NCBI GenBank assembly: GCA_964226685.1
Contig: CAXQRU010000181.1
Span: forward strand, 1 to 20,512
Source: CAXQRU01 sp964226685
GTDB taxonomy: Bacteria > Pseudomonadota > Gammaproteobacteria > Pseudomonadales > Cellvibrionaceae
Length of the DNA stretch: 20,512 nucleotides
Reading direction: 5' to 3'
A model generated the notes under the pieces. That model was not told where the DNA came from and did not search any database. It was given only the letters and a program-made list of their open reading frames with translations. Both the position numbers and the translations under genes were made by a program. Of this stretch, positions 7,650-15,082 are shown piece after piece; position 1 is the first letter of the stretch; each line of letters opens with the position of its first letter.

Positions 7650-8207
7650 TTACATATCCCTCAGTGATCTGAGTAAAATTCCCTGCCTTTGTACGATATG
7701 CTGAATCAGCCGCTCTTGATCTGCCTGCGACATCTCTAAAAATTCGACTCTCAAATAATACGCATCATCTTGATAAAGATCGCAATCAATCACTTTCGCC
7801 TTAGCCATAACGTGCAAATTTTCTGGCTTAAACACAAGATCCAAATGTAACAGTGTATCGCTTGATAAGGACTCATCAATCATAAACGCCATGCCAAACG
7901 CGCTGATATTGACTTCCTTGACGTTGTGAGCGACCTTTTTGGTCATCAAATTATCGAGTTCTAGCTGAGCCAATATACAATCGAGTTTTTTATTCAATGC
8001 ATCAATGGCATCGACAATAGCGGGCGTACCTCGCAATGCATTCATACTCGCTTCAATGGTTTCGTTGTAACTAGCGATAAGCTGCAAGGCATCAACAGCC
8101 GCTGCCTTAGCATCTAATGGCTCGCTCTCGTGGTCGAGCACTCGATAGGTGACGCCTAAAGTGTCAGTTATTCGAAAAAACCGACGCCTATCATTGTCAT
8201 GATTCAT
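7650..8207 (-). CDS. PilZ-domain protein with long helical insertion, coupled to pomAB
   Basis: A 185-residue soluble protein with intact c-di-GMP-binding signatures: RRFFR (R8 and R12 as RxxxR) at the N-terminus and NISAFG (100-105) as the (D/N)xSxxG motif. In ordinary PilZ domains these lie some 20-30 residues apart; here about 85 residues separate them, and this insertion (about 25-97) is helix-like and probably coiled coil (YNETIEASMNALRG, DAIDALNKKLDCILAQLELDNL). The PilZ barrel finishes with HLDLVFKPENLHVMAKAKVI and YYLRVEFLEMS. Its ATG shares one base with the pomB stop (TAATG), so it is translated together with the stator genes. By family and context it is probably a c-di-GMP-responsive modulator of the PomAB stator. 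That role is inference. A coiled-coil insertion could oligomerise it, as described for a Xanthomonas tetrameric PilZ protein. Confidence 0.85.
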   Translation of the reverse strand: MNHDNDRRRFFRITDTLGVTYRVLDHESEPLDAKAAAVDALQLIASYNETIEASMNALRGTPAIVDAIDALNKKLDCILAQLELDNLMTKKVAHNVKEVNISAFGMAFMIDESLSSDTLLHLDLVFKPENLHVMAKAKVIDCDLYQDDAYYLRVEFLEMSQADQERLIQHIVQRQGILLRSLRDM

Positions 8208-9190
8208 TAGAATATCTCTTCCGGTTGCAAATCAAATAAATACCCAGGGTCTAAATCCAAATCTCGCATAATATCTTGGCCATTTTCTTTAAGCAGAGCC
8301 TTTTCATCATCACTCAGACTATTATCTAAACCTTGATGAACGATGATTTCTACCCGCCGATTACGAGCTCGGTTGGCTGCCGTACTGTTATCAACGAGTG
8401 GCTCTGTGTCCGCATAACCGGAGACGGAAAAACGCTTTTCATTGATAGTGCCGCCACTCATTAAGGCATGTGCAACGGTCACCGCTCGGGCAGAAGATAA
8501 TTCCCAGTTAGAGCGAAAGCGTTCCGTATTAATTTTAATGTTATCGCTATGCCCCTGAACTTCAATTTTACCTGGCTTCTTCTCTAATACCTTGCGAATA
8601 TCATCAATCACATTATAGTAGTCTTCCGCCATTTCTGCCGATCCAGACTTAAACGAGCCCTTCTCGCGAATGCGAATAATGATGCGTCGACCCCGAGCTT
8701 CAACCTCGACCTCGCCATCGCGAATTTGTTTCTCCAAGGCCTTGGCCAGTTCGGCCGCATCTTGCGCGGTTTGATCCACCAAGTCCTCCAGTTGCTGGCG
8801 AATTTTGGCTTTGACTCCGCCCTCTTGACCCACATCGCCCTGCTCAATATCGTACTCAGCAGAGCAATTCACCTCCAGGCTCATCTCGGTAATATCCTGA
8901 GTGTATTGCCAAATTTCATTAATCGGCGTGGGCTCTGGGATACCCGGACTGAATTCCTTGGCAATGATACTGGTGCCTTTGGGCACATCCGTCACGTTCA
9001 GCTTGTTTTGCACACCAAATGCTTGCGCCATGGAACCCGCTAAGCGTTGGAACCTCATGGCATTCATTTCAGAAAAAGACAACAACAAAACGAAGAAACA
9101 CATAAGCAGTGACATGAGATCGGCAAAGGTTCCCATCCAAGGAGGCAAACCTGGCACGCAGTTGCATTTAGGCTTTTCTTCTTCATCCAT
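8207..9190 (-). CDS. pomB: Sodium-driven flagellar stator protein PomB (MotB family)
   Basis: The 327-residue stator subunit anchors to peptidoglycan and forms the ion channel with PomA. The N-terminal PGLPPWMGTFADLMSLLMCF matches the PomB type; the channel aspartate falls at D24, the same number as in Vibrio PomB. One membrane helix spans about 22-42, followed by the plug region and PKGTSIIAKEFSPG. After a charged linker, residues about 165-288 are an OmpA-like peptidoglycan-binding domain (VQGHSDNIKINTERFRSNW; GYADTEPLVDNSTAANRARN). An acidic tail of about 40 residues follows the domain. The start lies two bases after the pomA stop, with AAGG seven bases upstream. Sodium rather than proton specificity is inferred from resemblance to PomB. 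Confidence 0.95.
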   Translation of the reverse strand: MDEEEKPKCNCVPGLPPWMGTFADLMSLLMCFFVLLLSFSEMNAMRFQRLAGSMAQAFGVQNKLNVTDVPKGTSIIAKEFSPGIPEPTPINEIWQYTQDITEMSLEVNCSAEYDIEQGDVGQEGGVKAKIRQQLEDLVDQTAQDAAELAKALEKQIRDGEVEVEARGRRIIIRIREKGSFKSGSAEMAEDYYNVIDDIRKVLEKKPGKIEVQGHSDNIKINTERFRSNWELSSARAVTVAHALMSGGTINEKRFSVSGYADTEPLVDNSTAANRARNRRVEIIVHQGLDNSLSDDEKALLKENGQDIMRDLDLDPGYLFDLQPEEIF

Positions 9191-9192
9191 GA

Positions 9193-9960
9193 TTAACCTT
9201 CAGCCGCTTCAACCACATCTCGCTTACCTTCGGGTAAGTAATTGCGCAACATGCTATCGATCACACGGGGGTTTTGACCATTTTGAATCGCGATCAAGGC
9301 ATCGATCACCAAATTTTTTACCATCACTTCTTCAGCGGCTCGCAATTTCAGCTTATCGGCCATCGGTTCACAAAAGGCGTTGGCTAAAACGGCTCCATAA
9401 AGAGTCGTTAGCAGTGCCACCGCCATCGCAGGTCCAATCGCCTTGGGATCTGACATATTCGCCAACATGGCAACCAAGCCGATGAGCGTACCGATCATCC
9501 CCATCGCCGGCGCCATACCGGCCAAACTTCTAAAAATTTCCGAACCGGACGAGTGTCTTTGCTCAGCCTCTGTCCGCTCCTTTGATAAAATACCTTTGAC
9601 CACGTCAGGATCATGGCCATCCACCAATAATTGAATGCCTTTTTCTAAAAAATCACTACTCACCTCTTTGCCTTCAAGGAATAGCAAACCGCCTTTACGC
9701 GCCGCATCAGCCAACTCTACGATTTCATCGATCAAATCACTAATATCGGGGCTTTTACTTTTGAAGCCTTTGCCGGCCACTTTGAAAACACCAAGAAACT
9801 GCCCCAAACCGAACTTAGCCATGACCGCAAAAATGCTGCCGCCAAATACAATAACCAATGATGGTATATTGACAAACATCCCCAAATCGCCACTCAATAA
9901 CATAGTGACAACGATAAGAGCTACTGCGCCGATAATACCAATGAGTGTTGCTAAATCCAC
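9193..9960 (-). CDS. pomA: Sodium-driven flagellar stator protein PomA (MotA family)
   Basis: A 255-residue inner-membrane protein with four membrane helices (about 4-22, 29-49, 150-170, 178-203), a cytoplasmic loop between the second and third that contacts the rotor, and a cytoplasmic tail. The motifs VELADAARKGG, LLVDGHDPDVV, APAMGMIGTLIGLVAML and DPKAIGPAMAVALLTTLYGA are typical of PomA, and the threonines implicated in the ion path lie at T158 and T186, as in Vibrio PomA. The start codon is GTG at 9960, preceded by GAGG five bases upstream. It is the first gene of pomA-pomB-pilZ and is divergent from xseB. No convincing flagellar sigma-28 site was found upstream. Confidence 0.96.
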   Translation of the reverse strand: MDLATLIGIIGAVALIVVTMLLSGDLGMFVNIPSLVIVFGGSIFAVMAKFGLGQFLGVFKVAGKGFKSKSPDISDLIDEIVELADAARKGGLLFLEGKEVSSDFLEKGIQLLVDGHDPDVVKGILSKERTEAEQRHSSGSEIFRSLAGMAPAMGMIGTLIGLVAMLANMSDPKAIGPAMAVALLTTLYGAVLANAFCEPMADKLKLRAAEEVMVKNLVIDALIAIQNGQNPRVIDSMLRNYLPEGKRDVVEAAEG

Positions 9961-10081
9961 TCTGACCTCACTGAATTTTCAATCAACATTATTATGAGAA
10001 CACCGATAAAAGCCGGAGTCTTCTATAATGAAGTCTAGTCAACTTTCAGCAATCTACACTTAAAATTAAGAAAATGGACGA

Positions 10082-10110
10082 TTGACCCAACCGCCAAGCT
10101 CGGTTAGTGT
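10082..10110 (+). promoter_or_regulatory. Candidate sigma-70 promoter for xseB-ispA
   Basis: TTGACC (10082-10087), 17-base spacer, TAGTGT (10105-10110). A small inverted repeat, AACCG (10089-10093) and CGGTT (10101-10105), fills the spacer and might be an operator or a chance hairpin. A perfect TATAAT also occurs at 10024-10029, but has no -35 box and lies over 100 bases from the start codon. Confidence 0.35.
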
Positions 10111-10137
10111 GTTGGTTTTTAGTAGATCGAACCAATT

Positions 10138-10377
10138 ATGGCACCTAAAAAGACACCCATTAATTTTGAAACGGCACTTGCGGAGCTTCAGTCGATTGTC
10201 AATGCCTTAGAAAAAAGTGATATGCCCCTGGAAGATGCGTTAAAGGCTTTTGAAAATGGCGTAAAACTCACCAGAAGTTGTCAACAGCAACTCAATGACG
10301 CCAAACAACGCGTTGACCAGTTGATTGAGCAAGATGGCGAGCTAGCGCTAACACCTTTTGAGCGAGACCATGACTAA
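10138..10377 (+). CDS. xseB: Exodeoxyribonuclease VII small subunit
   Basis: The 79-residue protein is the small helical subunit of exonuclease VII, which degrades single-stranded DNA in both directions together with the XseA catalytic subunit. The family pattern is clear: INFETALAELQSIVNALE, MPLEDALKAFENGVKLTRSCQQQL and a coiled-coil second helix. Length matches the E. coli protein (80 residues). It overlaps ispA by eight bases, the classical xseB-ispA arrangement, and is divergent from pomA. No strong Shine-Dalgarno is seen before the ATG. xseA is not in the window. Confidence 0.95.
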   Translation: MAPKKTPINFETALAELQSIVNALEKSDMPLEDALKAFENGVKLTRSCQQQLNDAKQRVDQLIEQDGELALTPFERDHD

Positions 10378-11257
10378 TCCTGTTTTCAATGATTTCACTG
10401 ACTTTTGTCGCTGGCAAGTTGAGCAAACATTAACTCAAGTTATTTCAAAATTACCCTCAAGCCGACTCACCCAGGCGATGGGATATTCCTTACTGGAAGG
10501 CGGCAAACGCGTGCGCGCGATTTTAGTTTATGGCGCTAATGCCGCGCTTGATGACATCACACCGGCCACCGATTGCGCCGCAGCCGCCATTGAATGTATT
10601 CACGCCTACAGCCTCATTCATGACGACCTACCCGCCATGGATAACGATGAACTCCGCCGAGGTAAGGCAACTTGTCATATTGCATTTGATGAAGCTACCG
10701 CCATTCTGGCCGGAGATAGCTTACAAGCGCTCGGCTTTGAATTGATCAGTGATAGCGACCACATCAGCAATGACCGAAAAGTAGCGATGATCTCTGCGCT
10801 CGCTCAAGCTTCAGGCGCATGCGGGATGGTCGCCGGACAGGCTCAAGACCTTGAGGCTGTGAATAAAAACATCAATATTTTTGAGCTGGAACATATGCAC
10901 AGGCTCAAAACCGGGGCCTTGATGAATTGCGCAATTACCTTGGGCGTACTCGCATCAGATAGCACTGATCAACAAAAAAATTTGGCCCTGCGCGAATACG
11001 GCAACGCCCTTGGCTTAGCATTTCAAGTTCAAGATGATATTTTAGATGTCACCAGCGACACCCGCACGCTCGGAAAAACTCAAGGCGCTGACCAAGCTCT
11101 CAATAAACCTACCTATGTGAGCATTCTCGGCTTGCAAGGTGCTCAACAGAAGGCTCAGGAGCTGTACCAAAATGCCATGGACGCCTTAGCATGCTTTGAC
11201 CACAAGGCTGACCACCTTCGCCATCTAGCCACTTACATCGTTCATCGAACGCATTAA
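10370..11257 (+). CDS. ispA: Farnesyl diphosphate synthase
   Basis: This cytosolic prenyltransferase adds isopentenyl diphosphate to dimethylallyl and geranyl diphosphate to give farnesyl diphosphate, precursor of quinone and undecaprenyl chains. The 295 residues match the bacterial family. GGKRVR (44-49) binds isopentenyl diphosphate; the first aspartate-rich motif is DDLPAMD (85-91) and the second QDDILD lies near residue 225. I chose the ATG at 10370, inside the end of xseB (ATGACTAA overlap), instead of the in-frame TTG at 10358, because the overlap and the GAGCGAG upstream fit coupled translation. In E. coli dxs follows; here a different small gene follows after 158 bases, so the operon is rearranged. 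Confidence 0.95.
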   Translation: MTNPVFNDFTDFCRWQVEQTLTQVISKLPSSRLTQAMGYSLLEGGKRVRAILVYGANAALDDITPATDCAAAAIECIHAYSLIHDDLPAMDNDELRRGKATCHIAFDEATAILAGDSLQALGFELISDSDHISNDRKVAMISALAQASGACGMVAGQAQDLEAVNKNINIFELEHMHRLKTGALMNCAITLGVLASDSTDQQKNLALREYGNALGLAFQVQDDILDVTSDTRTLGKTQGADQALNKPTYVSILGLQGAQQKAQELYQNAMDALACFDHKADHLRHLATYIVHRTH

Positions 11258-11415
11258 AAGCGCATTGATAAAAATGCCAACTCATCCTAATAATAACGGT
11301 GTCAGCTTATAAAAAATTCATATAAACAAAATGGAAATGTGGGTGGTAAGACTATAAATGTCCACTATACTCAACTCAGTGATTGAATATTTGACTGACC
11401 AAAGGACCACAGAGA

Positions 11416-11577
11416 ATGACAGACTACCACAAACCGTTCATTACTATTGAACAAATTGAAGATGCTCTAGAAGAGCGACAATTACCGGATAGAAGAGAGC
11501 TAAAAGCTGCCATCCAAAAAGAAATTGCCGAAGACAAGCGCAAGAAAGCCGATCGACGAAAAAACAAAAAACAGTGA
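11416..11577 (+). CDS. Small highly charged protein of 53 residues, unknown function
   Basis: An ATG with AGGA nine bases upstream opens a 53-residue frame ending in TGA. About half of the residues are charged: an acidic and hydrophobic first half (FITIEQIEDALEERQLPDRREL) and a strongly basic tail (DKRKKADRRKNKKQ). No membrane segment, signal peptide or cysteine is present. I do not recognise the family. Support for a real gene comes from the Shine-Dalgarno, a candidate -10 TATACT at 11366-11371, and a strong hairpin that begins inside the final codons. The basic tail could bind nucleic acid, but that is a guess. Confidence 0.6.
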   Translation: MTDYHKPFITIEQIEDALEERQLPDRRELKAAIQKEIAEDKRKKADRRKNKKQ

Positions 11578-11598
11578 CAGCTCACGCTGTCACTGTTT
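11569..11598. terminator. Strong 12-bp stem terminator, possibly bidirectional
   Basis: AAACAGTGACAG (11569-11580), loop CTCACG, CTGTCACTGTTT (11587-11598) is a perfect 12-bp stem. The stop codon of the small gene (11575-11577) lies inside the left arm. On the plus strand it is followed by a short T-rich run (TTTATATAG). On the minus strand it is followed by a longer T run formed by the upstream A-tract. It separates the xseB-ispA side from the GNAT gene. Confidence 0.8.
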
Positions 11599-11686
11599 AT
11601 ATAGAAAACCCTGCCAATCCACACAGTAATAAAATCTATTGTTCGCTCTCAAGTATTCTCTTTTCAGCACAAAAATAGAGACCACC

Positions 11687-12208
11687 ATGGAACGTTTCCT
11701 CAACATCAGACAAGCCACCATGGATGATGCTGAAAAATTACAGCTGTATTTTTCAGATATCATTCAAGAAAATTTACCAACGCTCTTTAGCAGGGATAGC
11801 GCACCTCAAACGGAGAGCTGGGAGCGTTTCATTGGTAGACATCAAGCCAACTCACTACTTCTCATCGCCGAAATACACTCACAAACGGTTGGCTTTTTGA
11901 ACTTTAGTCAATATGATCGTCCGCAATGCACCCATAGCGGTGATGTGTCAATCACCACCAAAAAACAATGGCGATCCCAAGGGATCGGACAACAACTGAT
12001 AGCAACTTTACTACAATGGGCAAATCAAAACCCGGTGATTTCTCGAATTGAATTAGAGGTGTTTGCAAACAACCCAGCGGCTATTCACCTGTATCAAAAA
12101 AATCGATTTCAGATAGAGGGTGTCAAGCGCAACGCGGTGCTTGTCAATGGCGAACTGATTGACAGCATACAAATGGCGTGGCTCAAAGCCACACCCAACA
12201 AGGATTAG
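11687..12208 (+). CDS. GNAT-family N-acetyltransferase
   Basis: A 173-residue cytoplasmic acetyltransferase of the Gcn5-related fold, using acetyl-CoA. The acetyl-CoA pyrophosphate loop is RSQGIG (96-101) in QWRSQGIGQQLIATLLQWA, followed by the beta strand ISRIELEVFANN and the helix NPAAIHLYQKNRFQIEGVKRNAV, typical of the enzymes that modify amino groups of small molecules or proteins. The substrate cannot be told. I chose the ATG at 11687; an upstream in-frame TTG (11639) would add 16 residues with no resemblance to the family. The gene overlaps the convergent SulP gene by four bases, their stop codons interlocking. No clear promoter motif was found in the 88 bases between the terminator and the ATG. 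Confidence 0.9.
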   Translation: MERFLNIRQATMDDAEKLQLYFSDIIQENLPTLFSRDSAPQTESWERFIGRHQANSLLLIAEIHSQTVGFLNFSQYDRPQCTHSGDVSITTKKQWRSQGIGQQLIATLLQWANQNPVISRIELEVFANNPAAIHLYQKNRFQIEGVKRNAVLVNGELIDSIQMAWLKATPNKD

Positions 12209-13707
12209 TGACCGCCCATCACCTTATCAATTTCTTCGGGTTTATCATGAACACCAAAACGATCCACAATGGTTTCACTGGCCTTATTGAGACCAATCAC
12301 TTCTACCTCAGCACCTTCGCGGCGGTATTTAATCACCACCTTATCCAAAGCACTGACGGCGGTAATATCCCAAAAATGCGCATGGCTTAAATCAATCTCA
12401 ATTTTAGATACCACTTCTTTAAAATCAAAAGCATTGATAAAGCGCTCAGCCGAATTAAAAAAGACTTGACCATGAACTTCATAACGGCGGCCCTGATCGG
12501 TAGGCTCTGAGAGCACATACATAAAATGGCTGATTTTATTGGCAAAAAATAATGACGCCAAGAGTACTCCAGCAAACACACCCCAAGCCAAATTATGTGT
12601 ACCTACCACAGTGATCACCGTTGCCAGCATCACAATATTGGTGGAGAAGGGATGCTCTTTTAATTTAAGAATGGAGCGCCAATCGAAAGTCCCGATACAC
12701 ACCATAAACATCACAGCGACCAATGCTGCCATAGGAATCACAGATAGCCATTCATCCAAAAACACCACCAAGCACATCAAAAACACGCCGGCAACCAATG
12801 ACGATAATCGACCCCGACCACCAGATTTTACATTGATGACCGACTGCCCGATCATGGCACAACCCGCCATGCCACCCAACAAACCCGCACCAATATTCGC
12901 GATGCCTTGCGCTTTACACTCCCGGCCTTTATCACTTTTGGTATCGGTCAGTTCATCAACAATATTGGCCGTCATTAATGATTCAAGTAAACCAACAATC
13001 GCCAATGCCATGGAAGTCGGTAAAATAATCCAAAGGGTTTCCAAGGTCCAAGGAACACTGGGCAGTAAAAAATACGGCAGCTGGTCGGGCAACTCGCCGC
13101 GATCACTTACTGTTGGAATCGACACGTTCAAGCTTACCGCAACCACCGATAAAGTAATAATACAAACCAGGGGCGACGGTAATAACTTGCCAATTTTGGG
13201 AATCAGGGGAAACAAATAAATAATGCCTAAACCGGCTGCCACAAATAAATAAATATCGAGAGAAAAATTATCACCCGTCACTTCGGGCAACTGCGCCATG
13301 AAAATAATAATCGCTAAAGCATTCACAAAGCCGGTAATGACTGAGCGAGAAACAAAACTCATAAAGCGATCGACTCTTAAAACCCCCAGAATAATTTGAA
13401 TCACACCCGTCAATAACGTCGCGACCAATAAATACTGCAACCCAAGCTCAGCGCCATAGTCTTTGACGAAGTCGGCCATCAATACCGCCATCGCACCCGT
13501 TGCCGCTGAAATCATGCCGGGGCGGCCACCTGCAATGGCGGTAATCACGGCGATACAAAATGAAGCGTACAAACCGACTTTAGGATCGACACCGGCCATC
13601 ACAGAGAAGGCGATAGCTTCTGGAATCAGAGCTAGAGCAACCACAGTACCGGCAAGAATATCGGCGCGAATATTACCGAGCCAGTCGACTTTAGGGGAAA
13701 TGAGCAT
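12205..13707 (-). CDS. SulP-family anion transporter with STAS domain
   Basis: A 500-residue inner-membrane transporter of the SLC26/SulP family, which carries sulfate, bicarbonate, dicarboxylates or similar anions. The N-terminal signature IRADILAGTVVALALIPEAIAFSVMAGVDP begins the transport domain; later motifs are AGGRPGMISAATGAMAVL, SFVSRSVITGFVNALAI and GGMAGCAMIGQSVINVKSGGRGRLSSL. Residues about 405-495 are a cytoplasmic STAS domain (EVHGQVFFNSAERF; IEIDLSHAHFWDITAVSALDKVV). The substrate cannot be decided; nearby genes give no sulfur-pathway clue. The gene is divergent from a secreted pilin-like gene, with an inverted repeat between them. AGGT lies about nine bases before the start. Confidence 0.93.
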   Translation of the reverse strand: MLISPKVDWLGNIRADILAGTVVALALIPEAIAFSVMAGVDPKVGLYASFCIAVITAIAGGRPGMISAATGAMAVLMADFVKDYGAELGLQYLLVATLLTGVIQIILGVLRVDRFMSFVSRSVITGFVNALAIIIFMAQLPEVTGDNFSLDIYLFVAAGLGIIYLFPLIPKIGKLLPSPLVCIITLSVVAVSLNVSIPTVSDRGELPDQLPYFLLPSVPWTLETLWIILPTSMALAIVGLLESLMTANIVDELTDTKSDKGRECKAQGIANIGAGLLGGMAGCAMIGQSVINVKSGGRGRLSSLVAGVFLMCLVVFLDEWLSVIPMAALVAVMFMVCIGTFDWRSILKLKEHPFSTNIVMLATVITVVGTHNLAWGVFAGVLLASLFFANKISHFMYVLSEPTDQGRRYEVHGQVFFNSAERFINAFDFKEVVSKIEIDLSHAHFWDITAVSALDKVVIKYRREGAEVEVIGLNKASETIVDRFGVHDKPEEIDKVMGGH

Positions 13708-13734
13708 GACAAACCTACAAAAGGCGCGCAGTCT

Positions 13735-13762
13735 ACCATAGCCTGAGCCAGGACTCTATGGT
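13735..13762. repeat. Inverted repeat between divergent genes (possible operator)
   Basis: ACCATAG (13735-13741) and CTATGGT (13756-13762) are perfect 7-base inverted copies separated by 14 bases, giving about 21 bases between half-site centres, two helical turns. The repeat starts 28 bases upstream of the SulP start codon and lies 76 bases upstream of the divergent pilin-like gene. That geometry fits a dimeric regulator site, but no regulator is encoded next to it. Confidence 0.45.
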
Positions 13763-13800
13763 GAGTTATTAATCAGTCATCGCTTAATCGCAAAACCTCG

Positions 13801-13806
13801 TATAAT
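13801..13806 (+). promoter_or_regulatory. Candidate -10 box of the secreted pilin-like gene
   Basis: A perfect TATAAT lies 32 bases before the ATG at 13838. No good -35 hexamer is found 16-18 bases upstream, so an activator may be needed or the site may be fortuitous. The start codon is served by GGAG at 13828-13831. Confidence 0.4.
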
Positions 13807-13837
13807 AAGCTTTGATAGCACATCGCCGGAGTCAGCC

Positions 13838-14251
13838 ATGCCAAAAAGCCTTTTTTTAACCCTCTCCAGTCTTTTGCTGTGCGCCAACTTAGCGCAAAGT
13901 AACCCATTAAGCGCTTACCATGATTACACCATGAAAGTCAAAGCCCTATCTGGCGTCATGGCTTCAGAGCGCCTACAAGCTCTTATCGCCTCCAAAGTCG
14001 AGACGGGTGTAACGCTAGAAAGTATTAACAGCGACGACCAAGACATAGCGAACGAACTTCAACCCTACAGCGATGATGTTGAAAAATTGTCGGTCGATCA
14101 GGGAGTCATCACCGTGCATTACTACCCCATCGAAGGCAAGTCTGCTCAGCTCACCTTAATACCCGAAAAAACCGATAACGGCTGGTTCTGGGTATGCAGT
14201 AGCGACTTTTTCAAAAAAGAATATTTGCCAAAGAGATGCCTAAAGGATTAG
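13838..14251 (+). CDS. Exported protein resembling a type IV pilin ectodomain without its assembly helix
   Basis: A 137-residue protein. Residues 1-21 are a Sec signal peptide (basic start, hydrophobic core LFLTLSSLLLCANLA, then AQS). The mature part begins NPLSAYHDYTMKVKALSGVM, which resembles the pilin segment AYQDYTxRAKVSEG that normally follows the hydrophobic helix GFTLIE... The end also resembles major pilins: DQGVITVHYY, then LTLIPEKTDNGWFWVC and EYLPKRC, with C120 and C134 placed like the disulfide of the pilin D-loop. No class III signal or N-terminal polymerisation helix is present, so it should be soluble and periplasmic or secreted, not a fibre subunit. Its function is unknown; similarity is judged by eye. 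It ends exactly where the convergent rlmA ends. Confidence 0.7.
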   Translation: MPKSLFLTLSSLLLCANLAQSNPLSAYHDYTMKVKALSGVMASERLQALIASKVETGVTLESINSDDQDIANELQPYSDDVEKLSVDQGVITVHYYPIEGKSAQLTLIPEKTDNGWFWVCSSDFFKKEYLPKRCLKD

Positions 14252-15082
14252 CTATGCTTTTTGATATAAATACAATTTAAAATCACCCACATCCTTGAGC
14301 GCGTGAGTATCGGCCAAACGCTCCCGACCTTTTGCTGAAAGGCGGTGGGCGTGAGGCGTCATGGCCAGCAACTGAGAAATGGCCGCTTGAGAATCCAGTT
14401 GCAGCGGCACCTGCAAAGAGCGCTCCTTAATTAACTGAAATGACTGGCCAAAATAATCTTGATGTTTTTCAGTTAAGTATTCGTTGACTTGATCATAGAC
14501 AATCGCTCTCAACGAGGCCAAATGTTCACGCCCAGGCCCCGCATAAAGCACGAAGCCACCTGGCTTTAGCACTCGCAAAAAAGCGGCTTCGTCAACGGGT
14601 GAAAAAACACTCATGATAAAATCAAAGCTCGCACCCACAAACGGCAAACGATGGCTCGAGGCCACCGACCAATGCACGGTTTTACAGCGAGCCGCACTGG
14701 CAATCGCAGGTTTAGAAATATCGACACCATAAACCTCGGCATTCACCATATGCTGCTGTACATATTCGCTGTAATAACCCTCTCCACAACCAGCATCCAA
14801 TAGTGTTAAGCGCTCCTGATGAGAGCAAGGCTCACGAATAAAATTAACAATAGCTTGAGCAAAGGCTTGATAGTAACCCGCTCGCAAAAACTCATGACGC
14901 CCCTTGACCATATCAGCATTATCACCCGGCGCCTTAGTATTTTTATGTTGAGCCAGTAATAAATTAACATAACCCTTTTTGTGGCAGTCAAAACTATGAC
15001 CGCTCACACAGCGATAGGATTGTTCAACCTTTTCAAGAAGATTTTCACAAACGGGACAAGCATACAAACTGGCGCAGTTCAT
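14252..15082 (-). CDS. rlmA: 23S rRNA (guanine-745-N1)-methyltransferase
   Basis: A 276-residue cytoplasmic enzyme that methylates G745 of 23S rRNA using S-adenosylmethionine. The N-terminal zinc finger is visible as C9, C12, C25, H29 (ACPVCENLL; YRCVSGHSFD), followed by KKGYVNLLLAQHKNTKAPGDNADM, typical of RlmA(I). The methyltransferase domain shows motif I LLDAGCGEGYYSEYV (about 93-107), VYGVDISKPAIASAA, VASSHRLPF and LKPGGFVLYAGPGREHL. Length is close to the E. coli protein (269). The start codon overlaps the mscS stop as ATGA, so its translation is likely coupled to the channel gene. Confidence 0.94.
   Translation of the reverse strand: MNCASLYACPVCENLLEKVEQSYRCVSGHSFDCHKKGYVNLLLAQHKNTKAPGDNADMVKGRHEFLRAGYYQAFAQAIVNFIREPCSHQERLTLLDAGCGEGYYSEYVQQHMVNAEVYGVDISKPAIASAARCKTVHWSVASSHRLPFVGASFDFIMSVFSPVDEAAFLRVLKPGGFVLYAGPGREHLASLRAIVYDQVNEYLTEKHQDYFGQSFQLIKERSLQVPLQLDSQAAISQLLAMTPHAHRLSAKGRERLADTHALKDVGDFKLYLYQKA

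Noticed and set aside
7656..7674. CTCAG-TGAT-CTGAG hairpin as terminator of the pomAB-pilZ operon
   Set aside because: It is only five base pairs, lies within the pilZ coding end and has no following U-run.
8726..9485. Overlapping long open frames on the plus strand across pomA and pomB
   Set aside because: They are antisense to strongly conserved stator genes, lack family resemblance and ribosome sites, and arise from codon bias of the real genes.
9961..10137. Flagellar sigma-28 promoter for pomA
   Set aside because: A GCCGATAA-like piece (CACCGATAAA) lies on the opposite strand and no TAAAG box is at the right distance on either strand.
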